Of a DNA stretch of 64,000 nucleotides, positions 54,120-62,068 are shown in pieces. Each line of letters begins with the position of its first letter. The stretch's first letter is position 1. Position numbers and translations under genes: made by a program. A model generated the notes under the pieces. It searched no databases, was not told the origin of the DNA, and was given only the letters and a program-made list of their open reading frames with translations. This DNA comes from Hyphomonas sp. Mor2 (GTDB lineage Bacteria > Pseudomonadota > Alphaproteobacteria > Caulobacterales > Hyphomonadaceae), in assembly GCF_001854405.1 (NCBI RefSeq), contig NZ_CP017718.1:3038001-3102000 (forward strand). The letters run 5' to 3'.

Positions 54120-55115
54120 ATGGCGGGACTGGGGATTGGCATTCTGGGCGCGGCCAGGATTACCGAGAAAGCGCTCATCGATCCGGCGAAAGTGATCCCG
54201 CAAGTCCGTCTGGCCGCCATTGCCGCGCGCGATCACAGTCGCGCCGAGGCTTATGCCAAGCGGCACGGCGTGGCTGACACCCTCAGTGATTATGCCAGCA
54301 TCGTCAATAGTGACGCCGTTGAACTCGTCTATAATCCCTTGCCGATCCATCTTCACGCCGAGTGGACGGTCAAGGCGCTGGCGGCCGGCAAGCACGTGCT
54401 TTGCGAGAAGCCGTTTGCGATGAATGTCGAACAAGCGCGCGCTATGATCGCGGCCGCGGAGAACAGCGGTCAGCGCCTGATCGAGGCGTTTCACTATCGC
54501 TATCATCCTGCTTTTGAGGCCTGCCTCGATTGGATCGCTGCCGATGAGATTGGTGAGATCCGCGAGGTCCACGCGGCGTTCAATGTCGGCATCAAGGATA
54601 ATGGCACCGAGATTCGGCATCGAGTCGAAACCGGCGGCGGGGCAATGATGGATCTGGGCTGTTACCCGCTGCATTGGGCGCTGACCGTGATGGGTGACGC
54701 GCCCACGGACGTGGCCGCCACCGCAAGTCTGACGCCCGCAGGTGTGGACGAGCGCATGTCTGCCGACCTGAGCTTCGCATCCGGGGCCAGCGCCCACCTG
54801 CAGGCGAGCATGGCAGTAGGTGAACGGTTTCGGGCGGATTTGAAGATCATCGGGTCGAAGGGCGAAATCGGATTCGTAAATCCACTCGCTCCCCATCAGG
54901 GTGCGCGGCTGACGCTGAGCCGGGGTCCGGCAACGCTCTCACTCGCGGACATCAGCCCGATCTCAACTTACACCTATCAACTCGCAGCCGTGGTTCAGGC
55001 GATCCGCGGGGATCGCGTCTTGCCGACGGAAGGCGAGATGATCCTGCGCCAGCAACAGGCGCTGGACGATATTTACGCTCGGGCGGGCCTGCGCCATTTG
55101 CGTTATCTGCAATAA
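54120..55115 (+). CDS. Gfo/Idh/MocA-family oxidoreductase
   Basis: A 331-residue NAD(P)-dependent sugar-type oxidoreductase. Rossmann start GIGILGAARITEKALID, the CEKPFAMN catalytic Lys motif, and the C-terminal GGGAMMDLGCYPLHWALTVMG region are all standard. Substrates in the family are sugars, inositols and trans-dihydrodiols. A frame extends upstream to 53814 but lies antisense to the divergent dehydrogenase and is not likely translated. Ends 5 bases before the TetR promoter. Confidence 0.92.
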   Translation: MAGLGIGILGAARITEKALIDPAKVIPQVRLAAIAARDHSRAEAYAKRHGVADTLSDYASIVNSDAVELVYNPLPIHLHAEWTVKALAAGKHVLCEKPFAMNVEQARAMIAAAENSGQRLIEAFHYRYHPAFEACLDWIAADEIGEIREVHAAFNVGIKDNGTEIRHRVETGGGAMMDLGCYPLHWALTVMGDAPTDVAATASLTPAGVDERMSADLSFASGASAHLQASMAVGERFRADLKIIGSKGEIGFVNPLAPHQGARLTLSRGPATLSLADISPISTYTYQLAAVVQAIRGDRVLPTEGEMILRQQQALDDIYARAGLRHLRYLQ

Positions 55116-55119
55116 GGGA

Positions 55120-55149
55120 TTGACATAACGATCTCAAATGAGACATTAT
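55120..55149 (+). promoter_or_regulatory. Promoter overlapping the TetR operator
   Basis: TTGACA (55120-55125) and CATTAT (55144-55149), 18 bases apart. The -10 lies inside the inverted repeat, so a bound dimer would block polymerase. Transcription would start at or near the ATG, with little or no leader. Confidence 0.5.
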
Positions 55150-55156
55150 TGTCTCA
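55139..55156. promoter_or_regulatory. TetR operator palindrome
   Basis: Perfect 7-base inverted repeat TGAGACA-TTAT-TGTCTCA. An extra half site, TCTCA, lies just upstream at 55132-55136 and pairs with TGAGA as a second small palindrome (55132-55143). It overlaps the promoter and the first base of the tetR start codon, strongly suggesting autoregulation of tetR and the following desaturase gene. Confidence 0.65.
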
Positions 55157-55716
55157 TGACAAATTCCATTCGCCCATCGACGCGGGACGCGATCATCGAA
55201 GCGGCTTTTGCCGTTTTCAGCAAAGATCCCAGCGCTGCGCTATCCGAAGTTGCGAGCCGAGCAGGTGTCGGGCGCGCCACGTTGCATCGCCATTTTGCCA
55301 GCCGCGAAGACCTGATCCGGCAGCTCGCCAAGATCGCCAATGATGAAATGGATGAGGCGGTCGATGCTGCCTGCGCTGATGTGACCTCATATGCAGAGGC
55401 CGCTCGACGCTCCTTGCACGCGCTCATCCCGCTTGGCGATCGTTTCGGATTTCTGGAACTCGAACCGATCGATGACGATCCTGAGCTCAAAGCTGCCTAT
55501 GACCGCCAGAAGCGGGAGACCGCAGAAATGGTCGAAGCTGCGAAAGGTGAAGGTTTGCTGGATCCCTCCGTACCCACCAGCTGGGTCGTTCAGGCCTATG
55601 ACCACTTGCTTTTCGCCGGTTGGGAAAGCGTGAAGGCGGGCGAAACAACGCCTGATCAAGCCGCTGACCTGGCCTGGCGCACCCTAATTAATGGACTTGG
55701 AACACCAAAAAAATGA
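55156..55716 (+). CDS. TetR/AcrR-family transcriptional regulator
   Basis: A 186-residue regulator with the N-terminal HTH (TRDAIIEAAFAVFSKDPSAALSEVASRAGVGRATLHRHFASREDLI). The C-terminal ligand domain is of the TetR type. The stop overlaps the desaturase start (ATGA), so the two are one operon. The ATG at 55156 lies in the operator palindrome; an in-frame ATG at 55138 would start even earlier within it. The probable ligand is related to the substrate of the desaturase, but it is unknown. Confidence 0.9.
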   Translation: MTNSIRPSTRDAIIEAAFAVFSKDPSAALSEVASRAGVGRATLHRHFASREDLIRQLAKIANDEMDEAVDAACADVTSYAEAARRSLHALIPLGDRFGFLELEPIDDDPELKAAYDRQKRETAEMVEAAKGEGLLDPSVPTSWVVQAYDHLLFAGWESVKAGETTPDQAADLAWRTLINGLGTPKK

Positions 55717-56603
55717 CTGCAGATACCCTCTCCCAATTCGCCACCGATTTCGATGACGCGTTCTTTATTATTGGTGGCGCCATTCTTGTCATCGAGTTGC
55801 TGAAGGCGCTTTTCACGGGCGCCTTCAGAGGGCGCGCGGTGCTCGATATGATTGCCAGCGCCTCGACACAGATCCCGACGCTTCTGGTCGAGATCTTCCT
55901 GATGTCTTTCCTCTATGTCGGCATGGTGCTCTTCGCGGACGCGTTCGTGACCTGGCAAATGCCAATCACGGTCTGGACTTTCGCGCTGGCCATTCTGGCC
56001 TGCGACTTTGCTTATTATTGGGAGCACCGGATCGCGCATCAGGTCCGCCTTTTGTGGACTCAGCACGCGGTCCATCATTCGTCGCGTGAGATGAATGTGC
56101 TGGTCGCGGTCCGTTTCGGGCCGTTCGAAGGATTTGCCTCGGCGCTTCTGCACTTTCCGCTCGTCCTGATCGGTTTTCCGCCGGCCATGGTGTTTGCCGG
56201 GATCATCATCGTGCTCGGCTATCAGACCTGGATCCATACCGAACTGATCGGCAAGCTCGGGCCGCTCGAAGGGTTTCTCAACACGCCCGCCAATCACCGT
56301 GTGCATCATGGCTGCGACGAAAAATATATCGACAAGAATTATGGCGGCATCCTGATCATCTGGGATCGCCTGTTCGGGACCTATCAGCGCGAGGAAGAGA
56401 CGCCGCGCTATGGCCTCAAGCGCGACTATGACAGCGTCAATCCATTGTCGGTCTGGTTTTCCGAATGGCCAGGTCTGTTTAGCGATCTCGGCAAGTCGAA
56501 GAGTTTTGGCGAGAGCTTCATGTATCTGTTCGGGCCTCCCGGATGGCAGCCTAAATCCAAACATTCCGAAGGCGCGGTTTTGGAAGCCGAAGGATCGCGC
56601 TAG
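55713..56603 (+). CDS. Sterol desaturase / fatty-acid hydroxylase family membrane protein
   Basis: A 296-residue integral membrane di-iron oxygenase with four or more membrane helices and His motifs: EHRIAHQ, QHAVHHSSREMN and NHRVHHGCDEKYIDKNYGG. Family members hydroxylate or desaturate lipids (sterols, fatty acids, carotenoids). Coupled to TetR by a four-base overlap, so the regulator probably senses a lipid or the pathway's product. Actual substrate unknown. Confidence 0.92.
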   Translation: MTADTLSQFATDFDDAFFIIGGAILVIELLKALFTGAFRGRAVLDMIASASTQIPTLLVEIFLMSFLYVGMVLFADAFVTWQMPITVWTFALAILACDFAYYWEHRIAHQVRLLWTQHAVHHSSREMNVLVAVRFGPFEGFASALLHFPLVLIGFPPAMVFAGIIIVLGYQTWIHTELIGKLGPLEGFLNTPANHRVHHGCDEKYIDKNYGGILIIWDRLFGTYQREEETPRYGLKRDYDSVNPLSVWFSEWPGLFSDLGKSKSFGESFMYLFGPPGWQPKSKHSEGAVLEAEGSR

Positions 56604-56633
56604 AAACAGGCAAGTTCAATCCAGGAGATCGCC

Positions 56634-57080
56634 ATGCGACTTGCCATCCTTCCCGCTCTCTGCCTCGCCATGACGGCCTGTCAGACACTGCCTGCGGCGA
56701 CCGCCGACGAAAACGACATTCGCTTCATCACCGACGGCGCGACCGGATACCCGTTCTCACCCGCCGTCGAGGCGGATGGCTGGGTCTTCCTGTCGGGGGC
56801 GCTTGGAATAACCCCAGAGGGCAAGCTCATCGAAGGTGGGATCGAACCGGAAACCCGTCAGACCATGGACAATATTCAGGCGACGCTGGAGTCCGCCGGG
56901 CTCGGAATGGACCGGGTCGTGAAATGCACCGTCTTCCTCGCCGATATCGCCGAATGGCCTGCCTTCAACGAGGTCTACAAGACCTATTTTGATGGCAACT
57001 ACCCGGCCCGGAGCGCGCTCGGTGCCAGCGGGCTCGCGCTTGGCGCCCGGGTTGAGATCGAGTGTATTGCTCGGCGCTAG
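56634..57080 (+). CDS. RidA/YjgF-family protein with a lipoprotein-type signal
   Basis: A 148-residue RidA-like protein. The core (DGWVFLSGALGITPEGKLI, ETRQTMDNIQATLESAGLGMDRVVKCTVFLADIAEWPAFNEVY, YPARSALGASGLALGARVEIECIA) retains the active Arg126. Unusually, it carries an N-terminal signal ending LAMTAC (Cys16), so it looks exported and lipid-anchored, whereas classical RidA enamine deaminases are cytosolic. Gene starts 30 bases after the desaturase stop and may share its operon. Confidence 0.85.
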   Translation: MRLAILPALCLAMTACQTLPAATADENDIRFITDGATGYPFSPAVEADGWVFLSGALGITPEGKLIEGGIEPETRQTMDNIQATLESAGLGMDRVVKCTVFLADIAEWPAFNEVYKTYFDGNYPARSALGASGLALGARVEIECIARR

Positions 57081-57748
57081 ACCGCTTCGGTCAGCGCCGA
57101 CAGATGCCCGGTTTTGACATAAATCAGACAGCCTTCATCCGACCAGGGATGATGCTGTGAGCCATGCGGGCTGCGCAGCCAGGTGCCAGCCGGATAATCG
57201 CCATTCTCATCCTGGAACGTGCCTTCCAGAACCAGGATTTCCTCACCGCCCCAATGCTGATGCGGGCGGAACCTGGTGCCGGGGTCCCATCGCACCAGCG
57301 CAGCGCTTTCTGTCCCGTGACTGTGCAGCGGCAAGACCGAGAGCCCTGGGACCTGTCCGGGCAGGAACTCCGCCTTACTCGTATGGATCACTTTCTGCTC
57401 GGTATCGGCTTCGTCGAACTGGTGCAGTTTGACGAAGATCGTGCAGCCGTCTTTCGAATGCGGCGTGTGTTTCGACCCGATCGGGTTGCGGACATAGGTG
57501 CCTGCCGGGTAGTCGCCATGCTCATCGGAAAAGACGCCATCCAGCACGAAGAATTCTTCGCCGCCGCCATGCGTGTGTTCGCTGAAATAGGAGTCCGGCG
57601 CATAGCGGACGATGGAGGTGGCGCGCGCAACCTCTTCGCCGATCCGATCGAGCATCTGCCGATCCACGCCAGCCATGGGCGAGGCCACCCAGTCACGATC
57701 TTCCGGACGAAGCACCACGCGCTCATTGAAATCTGCGTTCAGTCTCAT
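57077..57748 (-). CDS. Double-cupin protein (ChrR-like cupin domains)
   Basis: A 223-residue protein made of two similar cupin halves. Half 1: SYFSEHTHGGGEEFFVLDGVFSDEHGDYPAGTYVRNP. Half 2: FRPHQHWGGEEILVLEGTFQDENGDYPAGTWLRSP. Each retains the His/Glu metal ligands. Such domains occur in ChrR anti-sigma factors and free-standing enzymes; there is no anti-sigma N-terminus here. Convergent with the RidA gene, with a four-base overlap. It is 9 bases downstream of the tetR at 57758 on the same strand and so probably under its control. Confidence 0.85.
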   Translation of the reverse strand: MRLNADFNERVVLRPEDRDWVASPMAGVDRQMLDRIGEEVARATSIVRYAPDSYFSEHTHGGGEEFFVLDGVFSDEHGDYPAGTYVRNPIGSKHTPHSKDGCTIFVKLHQFDEADTEQKVIHTSKAEFLPGQVPGLSVLPLHSHGTESAALVRWDPGTRFRPHQHWGGEEILVLEGTFQDENGDYPAGTWLRSPHGSQHHPWSDEGCLIYVKTGHLSALTEAV

Positions 57749-57757
57749 GGTCGTCTC

Positions 57758-58312
57758 CTAATGTCTGGTCTCTGGCGACAAGCGCGCGAGGAAGGCTGCG
57801 GTTGCCTGGTCAAATGGAGTAATGTCTTCCGCGGCGCGCGCGAGCAGCTGGGCCCCTTCCATCAAGGCGAGTGTGGCCCGAGCCTCCGCTTGCGCGTCTG
57901 CCGATTCTGTTTGCGCAAATAATGCCGCCAGCCAGACGATGCTGTCGGCGTGAAACTGGTTCAACCGATTGAGCACAGGCTCAGACAAGCTGTCTCGCCC
58001 AGCGCTGAAGGCGACACACAGGCAAAGCTGCGTCCCGTCGGCAAGGGCGTCGCGATAGAGCCTGTGATAAGCGCGTAGCTTTTTTTCCGGCGTGGCTTCG
58101 GTTTTGTCTATGTCTGCGAGCGCCCTGGCGAAGCCATCGGCATAGCGTTCGACCAGCTCCAGAGCGAGGTCGGCTTTGCGGGGAAAGTGGTGATGAATGC
58201 TGGCTTTGCGGATGCCCACATCATGGGCCAGATCAGCAAAGGAAAAGCCGTCATAGCCACGCCGCCGGGCGGCGCGTTCAGCAGAGTTCAAAAGGGCGGT
58301 TCGCGTATCCAT
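57758..58312 (-). CDS. TetR/AcrR-family transcriptional regulator
   Basis: A 184-residue regulator with an N-terminal HTH (RRGYDGFSFADLAHDVGIRKASIHHHFPRKADLALELV). Its first gene neighbour on the same strand is the double-cupin gene. The palindrome at 58319-58336 overlaps its ribosome site, so autoregulation is likely. The divergent ABC ATPase gene begins 114 bases away and could also be controlled. Confidence 0.9.
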   Translation of the reverse strand: MDTRTALLNSAERAARRRGYDGFSFADLAHDVGIRKASIHHHFPRKADLALELVERYADGFARALADIDKTEATPEKKLRAYHRLYRDALADGTQLCLCVAFSAGRDSLSEPVLNRLNQFHADSIVWLAALFAQTESADAQAEARATLALMEGAQLLARAAEDITPFDQATAAFLARLSPETRH

Positions 58313-58318
58313 GAAAGC

Positions 58319-58336
58319 CTACCTAGTAGTAGGTAG
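58319..58336. promoter_or_regulatory. TetR-type operator palindrome
   Basis: Inverted repeat CTACCT-N6-AGGTAG, extending to eight-base arms with a mismatch. It lies immediately upstream of the minus-strand tetR ATG at 58312 and overlaps its AGGTAGG ribosome site. It sits in the divergent gap before the ABC ATPase gene. Confidence 0.6.
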
Positions 58337-58426
58337 TTGTAATTTCAAGAGGACTCACCTGCTCGCTTGACAATTACCCCTGCGTATCGCCCTTTGCCGA
58401 GAGTATTCTGAGTAAAGGCCTGCCCT

Positions 58427-60265
58427 GTGACATCTCCCATTCTGTCGGTCAAAGACCTGAAAGTTGAGTTCGATACGCCGGATGGTGTGGTCAATGCCGT
58501 GAAAGGGATCAGCTTCGACGTCTCGGCCGGTGAATGTCTGGGAATTGTCGGTGAGTCCGGTTCGGGCAAGAGCCAGACCATCCTCGCCGCCATGGGATTG
58601 CTCGCGGACAATGGCACGGCCACCGGCTCGGTCAGTTTTGATGGCACAGAAATGCTGACCGCCGACGCCCGCACATTGCGCGAGATCCGCGGCGATCGCA
58701 TGTCGATGATCTTCCAGAACCCACTGACCAGCCTGACCCCGCATATGACGGTCGGCGCGCAAATGCGCGAGGTTCTGAAACTGCACAAGGGTCTCAAGGG
58801 GGAAGAGGCCAACCAGGTCTGTGTCGACTGGCTCGAACATGTCCGCATCCCGGAAGCGCGGCGGCGGATGGATCAGTTCCCGCATGAGCTCTCCGGCGGC
58901 ATGCGTCAGCGAGTGATGGTGGCGATCGCCATGTTGTGCGGCCCGCAGCTGTTGCTGGCCGATGAACCGACGACGGCGTTGGATGTCACCGTGCAGGCTC
59001 AGGTGCTGGATCTTATGGATGAGCTCAAGCGCGAAACCGGAACCGGCATCGCCCTCATCACGCATGATATGGGGGTCGTGGCCCGCATGTGCGACCGGGT
59101 GGTGGTCATGCGCCACGGCGAGATTGTTGAAACCGGCGGGATTGACGACATTTTCTACAATCCACAACACGACTACACCAAAATGCTGCTCGATGCAGTG
59201 CCGCGGATCGACCAGCCCAATCGTCCGGGGCGCCCGAGTCTTGGAGACGCGCCCGGTGTGGGTGTCGAACCGATCCTGCGCGCCGACGACCTGAAAGTGC
59301 ACTTCCCGATCAATATTGGCGGCGGCTTGTTCGGAAAAACCAAGCCTTTGAAGGCGGTGGATGGGGTCAGCTTCGAGCTGAAGCCTGGTGAAACCCTCGG
59401 GGTCGTCGGCGAAAGCGGCTGCGGAAAGTCGACGCTTGCCCGCGCGGTGCTGAAACTCGTGCCCCAAACCGCTGGCACCGTGGCCTGGATGGGGCGCGAT
59501 ATCTCTTCTGCCGACCGCAAGACCATGAATGGCCTGCGCGTTGATTTGCAGATTGTATTTCAGGATCCGATGGCCAGCCTCGATCCGCGCATGACCATCG
59601 GCAATTCGATTGCCGAACCCCTCACCGTGCATGCGCCCGACCTCGACAAGGCGGCGCGGGAAGAGAAAGTACGCGAAATCATGCCCAAGGTCGGCCTCGA
59701 TCCGGCGCTGATCAATCGCTATCCGCACGAGTTATCCGGAGGCCAGAACCAACGCGTCGGTATCGCCCGGGCGATGATTCTGGAACCGAAACTGGTGGTC
59801 TGCGATGAAGCGGTTTCTGCGCTTGATGTGTCGGTGCAGGCGCAGGTGGTTGATCTGTTGATCGAGCTGCAAAGAGAGTTCGATCTGGCCATGATCTTCA
59901 TCAGTCATGACCTCTCTGTCGTGCGCGAAATCTCGCACCGCGTGATGGTTCTGTATCTGGGCAAAGTCGTCGAGCTGGCCGGCCGCGAGGAGATTTATGA
60001 GGATGCACGCCATCCTTACACGCAAGCCCTGATCGCCGCCGTGCCCAATCCGGATCCGAAGATCGAGCGGTCGCGAGAGCGCGTGAAATTGCAGGGCGAT
60101 CTGCCAAGTCCGCTGGATAGCCGGGCGCCGCTCAGATTCCTCAAATCGGTCATCGTCGACGATGCTGACGCGCAGCAATATGCCCCGAAGCTGATCGAAA
60201 TCGCTCCGGGGCATTTGGTGGCTGAGCACGACCCGTTCGAGGGTTCGGGAGGATTGCGGGCCTAA
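58427..60265 (+). CDS. Fused dual ATP-binding protein of an oligopeptide/nickel-type ABC transporter
   Basis: A 612-residue protein with two complete ATPase domains, like DppD-DppF joined. Domain 1: Walker [11 protein letters not shown], signature [21 protein letters not shown]. Domain 2: Walker [12 protein letters not shown], signature [25 protein letters not shown]. Each ends with the oligopeptide-ATPase C-terminal region ([15 protein letters not shown]). GTG start. No permease or binding protein is visible in the window, so partners must lie elsewhere. Confidence 0.93.
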   Translation: MTSPILSVKDLKVEFDTPDGVVNAVKGISFDVSAGECLGIVGESGSGKSQTILAAMGLLADNGTATGSVSFDGTEMLTADARTLREIRGDRMSMIFQNPLTSLTPHMTVGAQMREVLKLHKGLKGEEANQVCVDWLEHVRIPEARRRMDQFPHELSGGMRQRVMVAIAMLCGPQLLLADEPTTALDVTVQAQVLDLMDELKRETGTGIALITHDMGVVARMCDRVVVMRHGEIVETGGIDDIFYNPQHDYTKMLLDAVPRIDQPNRPGRPSLGDAPGVGVEPILRADDLKVHFPINIGGGLFGKTKPLKAVDGVSFELKPGETLGVVGESGCGKSTLARAVLKLVPQTAGTVAWMGRDISSADRKTMNGLRVDLQIVFQDPMASLDPRMTIGNSIAEPLTVHAPDLDKAAREEKVREIMPKVGLDPALINRYPHELSGGQNQRVGIARAMILEPKLVVCDEAVSALDVSVQAQVVDLLIELQREFDLAMIFISHDLSVVREISHRVMVLYLGKVVELAGREEIYEDARHPYTQALIAAVPNPDPKIERSRERVKLQGDLPSPLDSRAPLRFLKSVIVDDADAQQYAPKLIEIAPGHLVAEHDPFEGSGGLRA

Positions 60266-60295
60266 GGAGGGCTCAGCCGGTCACGGTGACGCTGC

Positions 60296-60895
60296 TTATT
60301 TTGCGCAGAGCACATCTGTGAGATTGCGGCGTCCCCGATCGGCATAGACGGCTTGTCCCAGACCCATCTCACGGCAGAATTGCTGCGCACTGCCCCGTCC
60401 AACCGGAATGCGCTGACCCCAGGCGTCGCGAGGGCGCGGGAAGAAGATGGTGAAACGGCCTTCCACACCCTGATTGTGCGCCTGATAGTCGCCGCGGCCA
60501 CGATGACCGTTATCATGGTGTCTGTCGCGGCGATGGGCCGCTCGTCGGCCGCGTCCGTCGAGCGGGCGCATGGAGCTGATATTATCATTCATGTGAAACA
60601 CGCTGAGATGCGGCGTCGGACCATCAATGACCGCGCAGCGACCGCGAAAATCAGGATGCTCACACACTTCCCAGCGACCGGCGACGTCAATCGACGACAC
60701 CGTGTCATTGAAGCCCAGTTCGTGGAGATTGTAGACCGGGCCATCGATAGCCAGCGCCGCGCCGCGATACTCGGGATGAACGAAGATGACGGCTTCGCCG
60801 CCTTGGGCGCGGTCACCATAATTGGCGGCGGCTGGAAGAGCGGTTGCGGTGGTGACGACGGCGGCCAGCGCCAGGGCTTTCAAAGCAGGAGGCAT
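60296..60895 (-). CDS. Secreted beta/gamma-crystallin-domain protein
   Basis: A 199-residue protein with a signal peptide (cleavage near LPAAA) and two Greek-key motifs: VIFVHPEYRGAALAIDG...ELGFNDTVSSIDV and WEVCEHPDFRGRCAVIDG...FHMNDNISSMRPL. Each ends in the N/D-x-x-S/T-S Ca2+-binding pattern (NDTVSS, NDNISS). A His/Arg-rich linker (RRAAHRRDRHHDNGHRGRGDY) and a C-terminal domain follow. Microbial crystallin-fold proteins bind Ca2+ in the envelope; this one probably does as well. Confidence 0.85.
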   Translation of the reverse strand: MPPALKALALAAVVTTATALPAAANYGDRAQGGEAVIFVHPEYRGAALAIDGPVYNLHELGFNDTVSSIDVAGRWEVCEHPDFRGRCAVIDGPTPHLSVFHMNDNISSMRPLDGRGRRAAHRRDRHHDNGHRGRGDYQAHNQGVEGRFTIFFPRPRDAWGQRIPVGRGSAQQFCREMGLGQAVYADRGRRNLTDVLCAK

Positions 60896-60979
60896 GTCAG
60901 GGTCCTTTCAACAATTGACTGGACCCTAGAGGGGGTAATCTGAACGCGTTGAGAGGCGCGCTTTCAGCTTGCGTTCAGA

Positions 60980-61294
60980 CTATTCAGCGGCCTTCATCAG
61001 TCCTTGCATCTGGCTGATCCAGAGCAACCAGGCCTTTCGGCCGTTCGGCGTGAGATGGACGCGGGTTTGTGGACGGCGCCCGACGAAGCGCTTCTCCTGG
61101 CTGACATAGCCTGCCTCTTCGAGTTTACGCAGATGGGTCGAGAGATTGCCATCGGTTGCACCGACTTTCTCTTTCAGCTCCCCGAAGATTGCTGGGCTGG
61201 CGGTCGACAGATACGCCATAATGCCGAGCCGTAATCGACCGTGGATGACATCATCGATCTGGGAATGGTCAAACGGATTTGAGTGTTCTGTCAT
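60980..61294 (-). CDS. Winged-helix transcriptional regulator (HTH_34/PadR-like)
   Basis: A 104-residue DNA-binding protein with one wHTH domain (RLRLGIMAYLSTASPAIFGELKEKVGATDGNLSTHLRKLEEAGYVSQEKRFVGRRPQTRVHLTPNGRKAW). Such small regulators are often paired with a membrane protein, as here (12 bases downstream of it on the same strand). It is expected to bind the palindrome at 61941-61957 and thereby autoregulate the pair. Confidence 0.88.
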   Translation of the reverse strand: MTEHSNPFDHSQIDDVIHGRLRLGIMAYLSTASPAIFGELKEKVGATDGNLSTHLRKLEEAGYVSQEKRFVGRRPQTRVHLTPNGRKAWLLWISQMQGLMKAAE

Positions 61295-61305
61295 GTTCGA
61301 CCGTC

Positions 61306-61926
61306 CTAAATCACGCTCTTCGGTTCCTGCCGCATCATGATCAGTCCGGGCAGGAGCACGGTCAGGAAAGCCCCAGCCGAAGCTACGGCCCAGATTTCTG
61401 TCGTGCGATCGAACCAGACGGCCAGCACAATCATGGTCAGCGCGCCGAACCCGGCATAGGTCTGGACTTTCGTTTTGCCCATGATGCCAGTCGTGATCAG
61501 ACCGACGCCGTAAATGGCGAACACGATAGGTAGCGACGACTCAAATCCGGGGGCCGGCGCGCCGGTTTGAAAAGACTTGATGATCAGCGCGAGAAAATAG
61601 GCAAACAGCGCGAAGCCGCCCGCCATCCAGACCGTGGCCTCGGACCGATTGCCGACGGAATTGCAGCCAGGCTTGTTGCGAATGCTTCGAACCAATAGCG
61701 CCTGTCCAGTCACGCCGAGCAAGAGAAACGTGCCCCAGATCCAGGCAAATGCCACGCTTGGCCAGCCGAACAGGCCGGCTGCGGTGGCGTAATGCAGGGC
61801 GTAGGCGACGCTTACAAGCGTACCCCACATGGTCAGAAACCGTCCGCCCAGCAGCGGCGCGCGCTCCCCGGCTTCGGCCAGGTCGCGAACATAGGCCAGA
61901 TCGTCACTCAAGGATGCCTGATTCAT
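61306..61926 (-). CDS. Multi-pass membrane protein paired with a winged-helix regulator
   Basis: A 206-residue protein with an N-terminal cytosolic stretch (SLSDDLAYVRDLAEAGERAPLLGGRF) and about six membrane helices. The ATG at 61926 has GGAG six bases upstream and matches the family N-terminus, so the longer frame to 61995 is not used. No function known; co-transcribed with the small HTH protein, whose probable effector it could supply or sense. Confidence 0.75.
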   Translation of the reverse strand: MNQASLSDDLAYVRDLAEAGERAPLLGGRFLTMWGTLVSVAYALHYATAAGLFGWPSVAFAWIWGTFLLLGVTGQALLVRSIRNKPGCNSVGNRSEATVWMAGGFALFAYFLALIIKSFQTGAPAPGFESSLPIVFAIYGVGLITTGIMGKTKVQTYAGFGALTMIVLAVWFDRTTEIWAVASAGAFLTVLLPGLIMMRQEPKSVI

Positions 61927-61940
61927 TTTGAACTCCAATA

Positions 61941-61957
61941 ACTTTGAAATACAAAGT
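61941..61957. promoter_or_regulatory. Operator-like inverted repeat upstream of the HTH/membrane pair
   Basis: Perfect inverted repeat ACTTTG-AAATA-CAAAGT, with another CAAAGT half site at 61970-61975 and a GCAATTGC palindrome at 61963-61970. It overlaps the -10 region of a minus-strand promoter. Confidence 0.55.
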
Positions 61958-61980
61958 AGCATGCAATTGCAAAGTGTCAA
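61953..61980 (-). promoter_or_regulatory. Probable promoter of the membrane protein/HTH operon
   Basis: On the minus strand, TTGACA (61980-61975) and a weak TACTTT (61958-61953), 16 bases apart, precede the ATG at 61926 by about 30 bases. The -10 is covered by the ACTTTG inverted repeat. Confidence 0.4.
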
Positions 61981-62056
61981 GCCTTGAGATTTCACCGCCG
62001 CCCCCTTGGCGCAGACGGGTAGCTTGCTAGTTTACGGCGAAAGACAATCACATATT

Positions 62057-62063
62057 GAGGAAA
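62057..62063 (+). promoter_or_regulatory. Ribosome binding site deciding the CoA-ligase TTG start
   Basis: GAGGAAA lies about six to eight bases before the TTG at 62069. The longest frame begins at a TTG (62006) with no such site. Confidence 0.55.
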
Positions 62064-62068
62064 CGATC

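Noticed and set aside
58355-59728. Long minus-strand open frame (457 codons) antisense to the fused ABC ATPase
   Set aside because: It runs opposite a gene with complete duplicated ABC motifs; the translation shows no domain and has the Arg/His/Gly-rich look of GC-rich antisense shadow.
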